Positions 1 through 6,214 of a DNA stretch of 9,664 bases are shown one piece after another. The DNA is taken from the NCBI GenBank assembly GCA_002315745.1, contig DCID01000003.1, positions 49,594 through 59,257 on the forward strand, read 5' to 3'. The notes beneath the pieces are model-generated. The model had not been told where the DNA came from, did not search any database, and was given only the letters and a program-made list of their open reading frames with translations. The stretch is from Bacteroidales bacterium UBA1735 (GTDB lineage: Bacteria; Bacteroidota; Bacteroidia; Bacteroidales; Paludibacteraceae). Every line of letters starts with the position of its first letter. The stretch's first letter is position 1. Both the position numbers and the translations under genes were made by a program.

Positions 1-620
1 TCTTCGCTAAACAAACCAAATAGTTGGGCATCAATCTTGTTGATGATGGTACGGAAATGTTCGGGGTTATTCTCGAAATCCATCTCGTCCGTATCAATAG
101 TCAGTACGCGCCCTTCGTACTGATGATAAATAAAATCCTCGTATCGTTCGTTCAGATCGCTGAGATAATCAATCTGCATCCCTTGCTCATACTCGCGTCC
201 ACGCTTCTGGATCTGGGCAATGAGCGAAGGTACGGATTTGCGCAAGTAGATCATAAGATCGGGCAAGCGCATGAGCTGTTTCATGTGCCGAAAGAGCTCC
301 ATATAGGTCTGATAATCACGTTCGGAGAGGTCGCCGCGTTCGTAGTTATTCGTTACGAAGACGTAAACGCCCTCAAAGATACTGCGATCCTGAACGATAG
401 TATGCTGCGATTGGAGCACAGCCAATAGGTCTTTGAAACGTTCCTTGAGGAAGTACGTTTCGAGGCAGAACGACCAGCGTTTGATGTCGGTATAGTAGTC
501 CTCCAAATATGGATTGAAGCTCACGCTTTCGAAGCGTGGCTCCCATCCATAATATTTGGCTAACATCTTGGTTAATGTCGTCTTGCCAGCACCAATATTG
601 CCTGCAATCGCGATGTACAT
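1..620 (-). CDS. Deoxynucleoside kinase (3' end cut off by window)
   Basis: Phosphorylates deoxynucleosides with ATP in nucleotide salvage; cytoplasmic dNK/dGK-dAK family (established family role). 206 complete codons are visible and the gene runs off the left edge with no stop. The start is ATG at 620-618. Seen in the translation: P-loop GNIGAGKTT at residues 7-15; the NPYLEDYY...RW segment at 36-49 followed by LETYFLKERF at 53-62, which supplies substrate-site residues; the DRS motif at 78-80; and an arginine-rich LID-like KRGREYE at 139-145. Most family members are about 200-220 aa, so little is missing. The ATG shares one base with the fusA2 stop (TAATG), so translation is probably coupled to EF-G2. 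Whether it prefers deoxyadenosine, deoxyguanosine or pyrimidines cannot be read from sequence. A plus-strand frame at 24-428 is only its antisense shadow. Confidence 0.93.
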   Translation of the reverse strand, partial: MYIAIAGNIGAGKTTLTKMLAKYYGWEPRFESVSFNPYLEDYYTDIKRWSFCLETYFLKERFKDLLAVLQSQHTIVQDRSIFEGVYVFVTNNYERGDLSERDYQTYMELFRHMKQLMRLPDLMIYLRKSVPSLIAQIQKRGREYEQGMQIDYLSDLNERYEDFIYHQYEGRVLTIDTDEMDFENNPEHFRTIINKIDAQLFGLFSE

Positions 621-2776
621 TAATCTTCCTCAGATTGGTTAGCAGCGTACTCCTTGATCAGTTTATCCTGTACGTCTGCTGGAACGAGTTCGTAGTCTTT
701 GAACTTCATGGTGAAGGTCGCACGACCACCGGTGAGTGAAGACAGACTGGTGGAGTACGAAGACATCTCCTTGAGAGGTACGAGTGCTTTGAGGCGTTGG
801 AAGTTCTTCTCAGCCTCCATACCCAATACCATACCACGGCGGCCGTTGATGTCGGACATGACGTCACCCATCATCTCACCGGGAACGAGTACCTCTACTT
901 CGTAGATAGGCTCCAGGATCTTCGGGTTAGCCTCACGGAACGCCTGTGCGAACGCGTTACGACCTGCCAAGCGGAAGGATATTTCGTTACTATCCACGGG
1001 GTGCATCTTACCATCATAGATGATGACGCGTACGTCGCGGGCATACGAACCGGTCAATGGACCCTGCTCGATACGATCCATGATACCTTTGAGGATAGCG
1101 GGGATGAAACGAGCATCGATGGCACCACCGACGATAGAGTTGATGAGCACGAGCTTACCACCCCACTCCAATGGGATCTCCTGGGTATCCTTGACAGAGA
1201 TACGGTACTCTTGGTTACCGAACTTATAGATCTCCTTTACAGGAACGCCTTCCTCGTACGGCTCAACGATGAGGTGTACCTCACCGAACTGACCCGAACC
1301 ACCGGACTGTTTCTTATGACGATAATCGGCGCGAGCGGCTTTGGTGATAGTCTCACGATAAGGGATCTTCGGTTCATCGAACTCGATCATCATCTTATCG
1401 TTATTCTCCAAACGCCATTTGAGGGTACGGAGGTGGAACTCACCCTGACCGCTGACGATAGTTTGTTTCAGTTCTTTGGACTGCTCAACGATCCACGTTG
1501 GATCCTCCTCATGCATACGGGTCAGGAGGGCAGAAAGTTTCTCAGCCTCAGCCTCATTAGCGGGGCGGATAGCGCGACGATAACGAGGTGCTGGATACTC
1601 GATAGGTGCATAAGCGAGTTCACAATCCTTGGCATTCAACGTATTACCGGTACGGGTATCTTTGAGTTTAACCGTAGCAGCGATATCGCCGGCATGCACT
1701 TCGTCCACGGGTACGCGGATCGAGCCAGCCACAGTATATAACTGCGAGATACGCTCCTTGGTGCCACGCTCCATGTTCACCAGGTCGTCGCCATTGCGAA
1801 CGACACCTTGCATCACGCGGAAATAGTTAACCTCACCCACGTGTGGCTCCACCGAAGTCTTGAACACGTAGAGGCTAGTGGGAGCATTGTCCTCGGGACG
1901 AACCTCCTGACCATCCTTCGTCTTGTAGGAGAACTGCGAAGGCGATGGTGCCATGGTATTGAGGAAATCCATGAGACGACGAATACCCATATCTTTGAGA
2001 CCACTGGTGCAGATAACGGGGTACATCGAACCGTCGGCATAGACGGACTTGAGACCCTGCATGATCTCCTCGTCGTTCAGGCCTTCGCCTAAGAACTTAT
2101 CGAGCAAGGACTCGTCGGCTTCGGCAGCCTGCTCCTGCATGGCTTGGCGCATCTCCTCCACTTTAGCTTTCTCACTATCAGGAATATCCTCCTCCTTGGG
2201 AGCACCACCTTCGGGAGCCCAAACGAGCATCTTACCCTTGAGCACATCGATGACGCGATGGAAACCTGCGCCACACTCCAAAGGATACTGCATCAAGGTG
2301 CACTTATTACCGAACGCCTCTTTGAGCTGTTGGAACGTGCGCTCAAAGTCTGCATTATCATGATCACATTTATTGATAACGAATGCCATTGGTTTGCGCT
2401 TCGCGCTAATCATACGGAACGCATTCTCCGTACCAACGGTCACACCTTCATTGGCAGAAAGGACTAACACAGCCGAACCGACCATCTGCAAAGCAGCAGC
2501 CGTACCACCACAGAAGTCATCTGAACCAGCACAGTCAATGATATTGAGTTTCTTGTTATTAAACTCAAGGTTACATACGGTAGAGAAAACGGAGTAACCA
2601 TACTCTTTCTCCACAGGGAAATAGTCACTAACGGTCGATTGGGACTCAATCGTACCGCGACGTTTAATCACACCACTCTCAAAGAGCATGGACTCCATCA
2701 GAGTAGTCTTACCTGAACCACTGCCACCCATGAGGGCAATGTTCTTAATCTCATTTGCTTGATAAACTTTAGCCAT
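620..2776 (-). CDS. fusA2: EF-G paralogue with degenerate GTPase motifs (EF-G2 type)
   Basis: 718 aa, full EF-G length. The P-loop at 17-25 reads GGSGSGKTT where canonical EF-G has AHVDHGKTT. The switch I RGIT motif is replaced by YGYS (59-62). G3 at 81-85 reads DCAGS instead of DTPGH, so the catalytic histidine is a serine. G4 is NKCD (135-138). A charged G'-like insert covers about 190-240. Domain IV is well conserved: SGGSGQFG at 491-498 and the tip loop GKMHPVDSNEISF at 589-601, so tRNA/mRNA translocation contacts look intact. Established: Bacteroides thetaiotaomicron has an EF-G2 reported to lack GTPase activity, to support translocation without GTP hydrolysis, and to be needed for gut colonisation. 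Inference: this is its orthologue, not the housekeeping fusA. It lies 44 nt after an upstream gene with no good promoter between, and overlaps the downstream kinase by 1 nt. Expression under starvation is likely but not shown here. Confidence 0.92.
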   Translation of the reverse strand: MAKVYQANEIKNIALMGGSGSGKTTLMESMLFESGVIKRRGTIESQSTVSDYFPVEKEYGYSVFSTVCNLEFNNKKLNIIDCAGSDDFCGGTAAALQMVGSAVLVLSANEGVTVGTENAFRMISAKRKPMAFVINKCDHDNADFERTFQQLKEAFGNKCTLMQYPLECGAGFHRVIDVLKGKMLVWAPEGGAPKEEDIPDSEKAKVEEMRQAMQEQAAEADESLLDKFLGEGLNDEEIMQGLKSVYADGSMYPVICTSGLKDMGIRRLMDFLNTMAPSPSQFSYKTKDGQEVRPEDNAPTSLYVFKTSVEPHVGEVNYFRVMQGVVRNGDDLVNMERGTKERISQLYTVAGSIRVPVDEVHAGDIAATVKLKDTRTGNTLNAKDCELAYAPIEYPAPRYRRAIRPANEAEAEKLSALLTRMHEEDPTWIVEQSKELKQTIVSGQGEFHLRTLKWRLENNDKMMIEFDEPKIPYRETITKAARADYRHKKQSGGSGQFGEVHLIVEPYEEGVPVKEIYKFGNQEYRISVKDTQEIPLEWGGKLVLINSIVGGAIDARFIPAILKGIMDRIEQGPLTGSYARDVRVIIYDGKMHPVDSNEISFRLAGRNAFAQAFREANPKILEPIYEVEVLVPGEMMGDVMSDINGRRGMVLGMEAEKNFQRLKALVPLKEMSSYSTSLSSLTGGRATFTMKFKDYELVPADVQDKLIKEYAANQSEED

Positions 2777-2820
2777 AGATTTGTTGGTTAATATAAAGGT
2801 TTTATGTTTTTATGCTCACA

Positions 2821-3867
2821 TTATTTATTATCGAAGATAGGCTTCGTATCCTTGGTGCTCTTCTTATGCACCCCATAGAACTGATAGTTCGGGTCGATGA
2901 CATCGCAAGGAACGGGAGCGGGATACGCGGGGAAGATGATCGAGAATGCACGCTCGTTGCAGTTACGACCAAACGTGATATTCTCCGAGCCAATCGCCTT
3001 CAACTGCTGGTCACCCACTTGCAGATAGATATCGGACGAGATCTTATAGCCACCCTTCTCCGAATAGAAAGTAATGATGGTCTTATTATCAAAGAACTCA
3101 CCACAAACGATGTACATACCCTTGCGCTCCACTTTCTTGCTCACACTATCCACCTTAGGCCACGAAGTCACATAAGGCGCAGAGCAGATACTGCCACTCT
3201 TCACTTTCTGGAAAATAAAGTTATTCTCCAACGTAGCATTGACATGCACCACATCCTCGCCCTGTGCAGAACGGCCGAAGTACGGGAAAGCGCTATGAAT
3301 CATATAGGGGATAACGGAATGAAAATCACTAAAATCATCGGTCGAGACGAGGTTCATCTTCCACACCTGCTTCCACGCATTCTTATCGTGCATCTTCGAC
3401 TCATCCTTAGGCGCAGCATAGGCAATGAGATCCACGTACTTATCGTACTGCTGCACCTCATAGTTATTATACCCCACTACCTCCGTACGATAGCCTCCGT
3501 AACCGTACCAACGACCCCAATAATCCACATACGGCGTCATGGTAGGCACGGTCGCATAGATAGCGTCCGACTCGATACGTTTCTCGCCCTTATTCACGCC
3601 GTAACCCAACAGGATAACGACATCGGGACGATCGTTCTCATCAATCAAGAACTCGGCTCCATAAAAGAGCAGGTAAGTAGCCACAAACTGGGAATAGTAG
3701 ATAAACTCCTGGTCATTAGCATCCTGATCGTCGTACATAGGCGCGATCGTGATACGCTTACCAAAGAAATCATAGTTACCATACGACGCAACCTTATAAG
3801 GAATGCGATCCGCAAACGTGCTGATACTCAGCGAAAGCAGTAAAATAGGAAAGATAATTCGTTTCAT
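2821..3867 (-). CDS. Secreted protein with DUF4136-like N-terminal half, function unknown
   Basis: 348 aa from ATG 3867. The N-terminus (MKRIIFPILLLSLSISTFA, then D20) is a typical Sec signal peptide with probable cleavage after TFA; there is no lipobox cysteine, so a soluble periplasmic or surface protein is more likely than a lipoprotein. The next ~170 residues resemble the DUF4136 layout: a strand rich in 'ITIAPMYDD', then RPDVVILLGYGV, a Tyr/Gly-rich stretch (YWGRWYGYGGY), a hydrophobic strand (DLIAYAAP), W-K-V-W-K-M, and an I...AFPYFG end. The C-terminal half is not recognised. The frame extends to a TTG at 3900, but that codon lies inside the -7 promoter element, so 3867 is the start. 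First gene of the probable unit with fusA2 and the kinase. The DUF4136 assignment is from memory of the family pattern and is tentative. Confidence 0.75.
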   Translation of the reverse strand: MKRIIFPILLLSLSISTFADRIPYKVASYGNYDFFGKRITIAPMYDDQDANDQEFIYYSQFVATYLLFYGAEFLIDENDRPDVVILLGYGVNKGEKRIESDAIYATVPTMTPYVDYWGRWYGYGGYRTEVVGYNNYEVQQYDKYVDLIAYAAPKDESKMHDKNAWKQVWKMNLVSTDDFSDFHSVIPYMIHSAFPYFGRSAQGEDVVHVNATLENNFIFQKVKSGSICSAPYVTSWPKVDSVSKKVERKGMYIVCGEFFDNKTIITFYSEKGGYKISSDIYLQVGDQQLKAIGSENITFGRNCNERAFSIIFPAYPAPVPCDVIDPNYQFYGVHKKSTKDTKPIFDNK

Positions 3868-3897
3868 GATATATCCAAATTTTATACAAAAACACCG

Positions 3898-3929
3898 CAA
3901 AGGTACAAAAAAAAATCGACTCTGACAAA
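3898..3929 (-). promoter_or_regulatory. Bacteroidota-type promoter of the secreted protein-fusA2-dNK unit
   Basis: On the minus strand TTTG (3929-3926), a spacer of exactly 20 bp, and TACCTTTG (3905-3898) match the Bacteroidota -33/-7 consensus TTTG-N19-21-TAnnTTTG. Transcription should start near 3892, giving a leader of about 25 nt to the ATG at 3867. This is the only convincing promoter upstream of fusA2 in the window. Confidence 0.88.
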
Positions 3930-3947
3930 TACAAATCGATTTTTTTT
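3907..3947 (-). terminator. A-tract/T-tract inverted repeat, possible terminator of the small acidic gene
   Basis: AAAAAAAATCGA and TCGATTTTTTTT form a perfect inverted repeat (arms about 3907-3918 and 3936-3947) around a loop of about 17 nt. On the minus strand this is an A/T-rich hairpin ending in a T run about 45-80 nt after the stop of the small acidic gene, which could terminate it; the other strand also ends in T's. The stem has only two G-C pairs, so termination strength is uncertain. It overlaps the -33 to -7 spacer of the next promoter. Confidence 0.45.
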
Positions 3948-3989
3948 CATTTTTTAATCACTTTTGACCAAAATGGGCTCTAAAAGGCC

Positions 3990-4343
3990 TTATTCGTCCT
4001 CATAGTACCCCTGCTCGATGCCATACTGCAATTCGGCATCCAAAATGAGCTGAATCTGCACCGAAGTGAGGGAGAGGTGCTCCTGTTGCACAGCTTGCAG
4101 GATATAGTTCAACTGCTCCGTCTCGTCCACATCGCCATCGAGGTAGGTCACCTCCCCCGACTGCTCATCGACCTCCAAGAGTCCTTGCTCCTCCAAAAAA
4201 TCATCCATCGCGTCCAGCACGAAAAGGATATCCTTGCGGGTCATACCTACTCGATCCGGTTCCGGGATCATATTCCACATAAAATCGACCTGTTCCCGCT
4301 CTTCGGGGGTCATAAATTGCTCTTCTAACGATAAATTTTCCAT
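3990..4343 (-). CDS. Small acidic protein, function unknown
   Basis: 117 aa from ATG 4343, starting MENLSLEEQF. An upstream in-frame extension to 4397 is rejected because it crosses the promoter, whose -7 ends at 4363. The protein is strongly acidic with many Glu/Asp and Gln, has no signal peptide, membrane segment or cysteine, and looks mostly helical: an N-terminal segment TPEEREQVDFMWN, a helical pair around DILFVLDAMDDFLEEQG, an acidic turn (VDEQSGEVTYLDGDVDET), and a C-terminal helix LTSVQIQLILDAELQYGIEQGYYEDE. I do not recognise a family. It reads divergently from cdsA out of a shared symmetric promoter, so the two may be co-regulated. Coding is supported by the matched promoter, sensible composition and good start spacing. 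Confidence 0.8.
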   Translation of the reverse strand: MENLSLEEQFMTPEEREQVDFMWNMIPEPDRVGMTRKDILFVLDAMDDFLEEQGLLEVDEQSGEVTYLDGDVDETEQLNYILQAVQQEHLSLTSVQIQLILDAELQYGIEQGYYEDE

Positions 4344-4358
4344 ATTTTTTCCAAATAA

Positions 4359-4390
4359 TTTGCAAAAGTACAAAAAAAATACTACTTTTG
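4359..4390 (+). promoter_or_regulatory. Promoter of the cdsA-GT2-ettA-crp operon
   Basis: TTTG at 4359-4362, a spacer of exactly 20 bp, and TACTTTTG at 4383-4390. The start of transcription is expected near 4396, leaving only about 14 nt before the cdsA ATG at 4410. No Shine-Dalgarno sequence is present, as usual in this phylum. Confidence 0.9.
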
Positions 4391-4393
4391 CAA
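4360..4393. repeat. Perfect 11-bp inverted repeat forming back-to-back promoters
   Basis: TTGCAAAAGTA at 4360-4370 and TACTTTTGCAA at 4383-4393 are exact reverse complements separated by 12 bp. Each arm carries the TAnnTTTG -7 of one divergent promoter and the TTG of the -33 element of the other. It could also be an operator for a dimeric regulator. Confidence 0.9.
4363..4393 (-). promoter_or_regulatory. Divergent promoter of the small acidic gene
   Basis: On the minus strand TTG (4393-4391), 20 bp, and TACTTTTG (4370-4363). The expected transcription start near 4357 leaves a leader of about 14 nt to ATG 4343. It overlaps the cdsA promoter almost completely, so the two polymerase sites should be mutually exclusive. 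Confidence 0.85.
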
Positions 4394-4409
4394 GCAAATT
4401 TCAAAAATT

Positions 4410-5231
4410 ATGAATAATTTTACGAAAAGGACCCTTTCTGGTGCTGTTTATGTTGCCCTCGTAGTGGCTTCTATTGTCATGCATCCGGCTTTCTTTGGGA
4501 TACTATTTTTGATGATCACGATGTTGGCTATTCAGGAGTTTCATGGATTGATGCACAGCAGTCTGCGGCTCACCACGGCTTCGATGATAGCCGGAATGCT
4601 CTTCTTTGGAGCGATGTGGCTCATTTACCTCTATGATCAAGTCACGATTGAGGTTGTGGCTCTGCTATTAGTGGCTCACCTGGCGTGGATGATGTGGATA
4701 CTTGTGCGCGAGTTATGGACGCAGGCGCCGGATCCTATTCGTAACTGGGGCAATGCGCTTATCTCGCAATGGATGATTGCCCTACCCTTTGCCGCCATGA
4801 ACTTTATCATGAACGAATCGAAATGGCTACTATTGGCGCTCTTTATCACGATATGGATCAACGACTCGGGTGCGTACTGCATCGGATGTCTGATGGCTAA
4901 ACGCAAAGGGGGTAATCATAAGATGTTCCCCCGCGTGAGTCCGAACAAGAGTTGGGAGGGGCTGATAGGTGGTTTCGTTTTTGCACTGATAGCAGGCTAT
5001 GTCTTCTTCCGCGTAGGATGGATAGAGGTGCTTTGGCAAGCCGAGTTATTCACGTTCGTGATTGCCGTGACGGGCACATTGGGTGACCTGATGGAGAGTC
5101 TATTTAAGCGCACATTAGGCGTCAAAGACTCGGGGCGTTTCATGCCCGGGCATGGTGGGGTTTTAGACCGCTTTGATAGTATATTACTCGCTACCCCTGC
5201 GGCGGCTATTCTACTGTTCGTACTTGGATGA
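4410..5231 (+). CDS. cdsA: Phosphatidate cytidylyltransferase (CDP-diacylglycerol synthase)
   Basis: Makes CDP-diacylglycerol from phosphatidic acid and CTP in the inner membrane, the branch point for phosphatidylethanolamine and other phospholipids. 273 aa, normal length. The CDS signature is complete at 230-256: S-x-x-KR, then KDSGR, PGHGG and DRFD, which holds the metal- and CTP-binding aspartates. RVSPNKSWEG at 175-184 and ND-SGAY at 151-156 are also typical. About eight hydrophobic segments are visible (about 12-30, 31-45, 57-75, 82-98, 118-134, 138-154, 186-201, 257-272). It is the first gene of the plus operon, about 14 nt from the predicted transcription start, and its stop overlaps the next ATG as ATGA. 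In many Bacteroidota cdsA follows ftsH; here the upstream neighbour is instead a divergent small gene. Confidence 0.96.
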   Translation: MNNFTKRTLSGAVYVALVVASIVMHPAFFGILFLMITMLAIQEFHGLMHSSLRLTTASMIAGMLFFGAMWLIYLYDQVTIEVVALLLVAHLAWMMWILVRELWTQAPDPIRNWGNALISQWMIALPFAAMNFIMNESKWLLLALFITIWINDSGAYCIGCLMAKRKGGNHKMFPRVSPNKSWEGLIGGFVFALIAGYVFFRVGWIEVLWQAELFTFVIAVTGTLGDLMESLFKRTLGVKDSGRFMPGHGGVLDRFDSILLATPAAAILLFVLG

Positions 5232-6214
5232 AATGTAGTATCGTCATATTGAATTGGAACGGTGCGGCGATGCTGCGTCAGTTCTTACCTTTCTTAGCCG
5301 AGACCGCCTCGAAAGAGGTGGAGGTAGTGGTTGCCGATAATGGTTCGACCGATGAGAGCGAGCAGGCGGTGGCGGCATTCGACTACGTGCAATGGTTACC
5401 TTTGGGACAAAACTACGGCTTTGCCGAAGGCTATAACCGCGCGTTAGAAAATATCGACAGCGAATATGTGGTGTTACTCAACTCCGATGTAGAGGTGACG
5501 AAGGATTGGCTCACGCCATTGCTCGACTACATGGACAAGCATCCGAAGGTAGCCGCTTGTCAGCCAAAGATAATACGCTGGGCTGATCGCACACATTTTG
5601 AGCATGCTGGTGCCGCCGGCGGATACATCGATGTTTTGGGTTATCCCTATTGCCGCGGGCGCATCTTAGACCGCGTGGAAGAGGATAGGCATCAATACGA
5701 CGATACGATTACCTGTTTTTGGGCTACAGGCGCGTGCCTGGTTGCGCGCACACGTATATATAAGGAGGTGGGCGGATTGGACAGTTCGTTCTTTGCCCAT
5801 ATGGAAGAGATCGACCTTTGTTGGCGACTGAATGCGCGCGGATGGCAAGTAGCATGTGTGCCCGCGTCGGTCGTTTATCACGTGGGCGGAGCCAGTCTGG
5901 CGTACGGCAATCCGCGTAAGACGTTCCTCAATTTCCGCAATAACCTCTATATGTTATACAAGAATGCGCCGTGGTATCAATTGGTATGGGTGATGCCAAT
6001 CCGCTTCGGACTGGACTATGCCGCCGTAGCCAATGACCTTATCCATGGACGCTTCCAAAACGCATGGGCGATAGTAAGGGCACGGTGCGCTTTCTGGCAA
6101 GCCCTTCCGCGACTCTATCGCCAACGACAAACCAACCTCGCCCTCACCACTATTCGCACACAGATGGGGAGTGGCATTATCTTCCTACGACTATGGCAGA
6201 CGATAAAAAAATAA
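5228..6214 (+). CDS. Family 2 glycosyltransferase (rhamnosyltransferase-like)
   Basis: 328 aa, GT-A fold GT2 enzyme, cytoplasmic and probably membrane-associated, transferring a sugar from a nucleotide donor to a surface glycan. Seen: N-terminal strand SIVILNWNG at 4-12, DNGSTD at 37-42 for nucleotide binding, GFAEGYNRAL at 64-73, the DxD-type NSDVE at 85-89 for metal binding, ATGACLVAR at 166-174, and the acceptor-side EEIDLCWR at 193-200, followed by YHVGGAS at 217-223. The C-terminal tail (about 245-328) is hydrophobic and basic, suggesting membrane attachment. This layout is common in WbbL-like rhamnosyltransferases, but donor and acceptor cannot be deduced. ATG overlaps the cdsA stop by 4 nt, and its 3' end overlaps ettA by 22 nt, so the gene is translated as part of the operon. 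Confidence 0.92.
   Translation: MKCSIVILNWNGAAMLRQFLPFLAETASKEVEVVVADNGSTDESEQAVAAFDYVQWLPLGQNYGFAEGYNRALENIDSEYVVLLNSDVEVTKDWLTPLLDYMDKHPKVAACQPKIIRWADRTHFEHAGAAGGYIDVLGYPYCRGRILDRVEEDRHQYDDTITCFWATGACLVARTRIYKEVGGLDSSFFAHMEEIDLCWRLNARGWQVACVPASVVYHVGGASLAYGNPRKTFLNFRNNLYMLYKNAPWYQLVWVMPIRFGLDYAAVANDLIHGRFQNAWAIVRARCAFWQALPRLYRQRQTNLALTTIRTQMGSGIIFLRLWQTIKK

Noticed and set aside
24..428. Plus-strand 134-aa open frame
   Set aside because: Antisense of the deoxynucleoside kinase, whose P-loop and DRS motifs make the minus strand the coding one.
797..1741. Plus-strand 314-aa open frame inside fusA2
   Set aside because: Antisense to the strongly conserved EF-G domains, with no start signals; it results from fusA2 codon use.
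2816..2820. TGTGA half-site for a Crp-like protein upstream of fusA2
   Set aside because: The second half-site is missing (AAACA at the expected place), and a single 5-mer is expected by chance.
2812..3843. Plus-strand 343-aa open frame opposite the secreted protein
   Set aside because: It mirrors the minus gene almost end to end, has no promoter or recognisable domain, and is rich in Ile/Arg/His runs typical of antisense frames. The minus gene has a signal peptide and a perfect promoter.
3868..3900. TTG start at 3900 for the secreted protein
   Set aside because: That codon is part of the -7 promoter element, so it would not be in the mRNA; ATG 3867 begins a proper signal peptide.
6064..6192. 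N-terminal extension of EttA
   Set aside because: The extra 43 residues lie inside the GT2 gene, are Pro/His/Thr-rich and match nothing in EttA; homology begins at ATG 6193.
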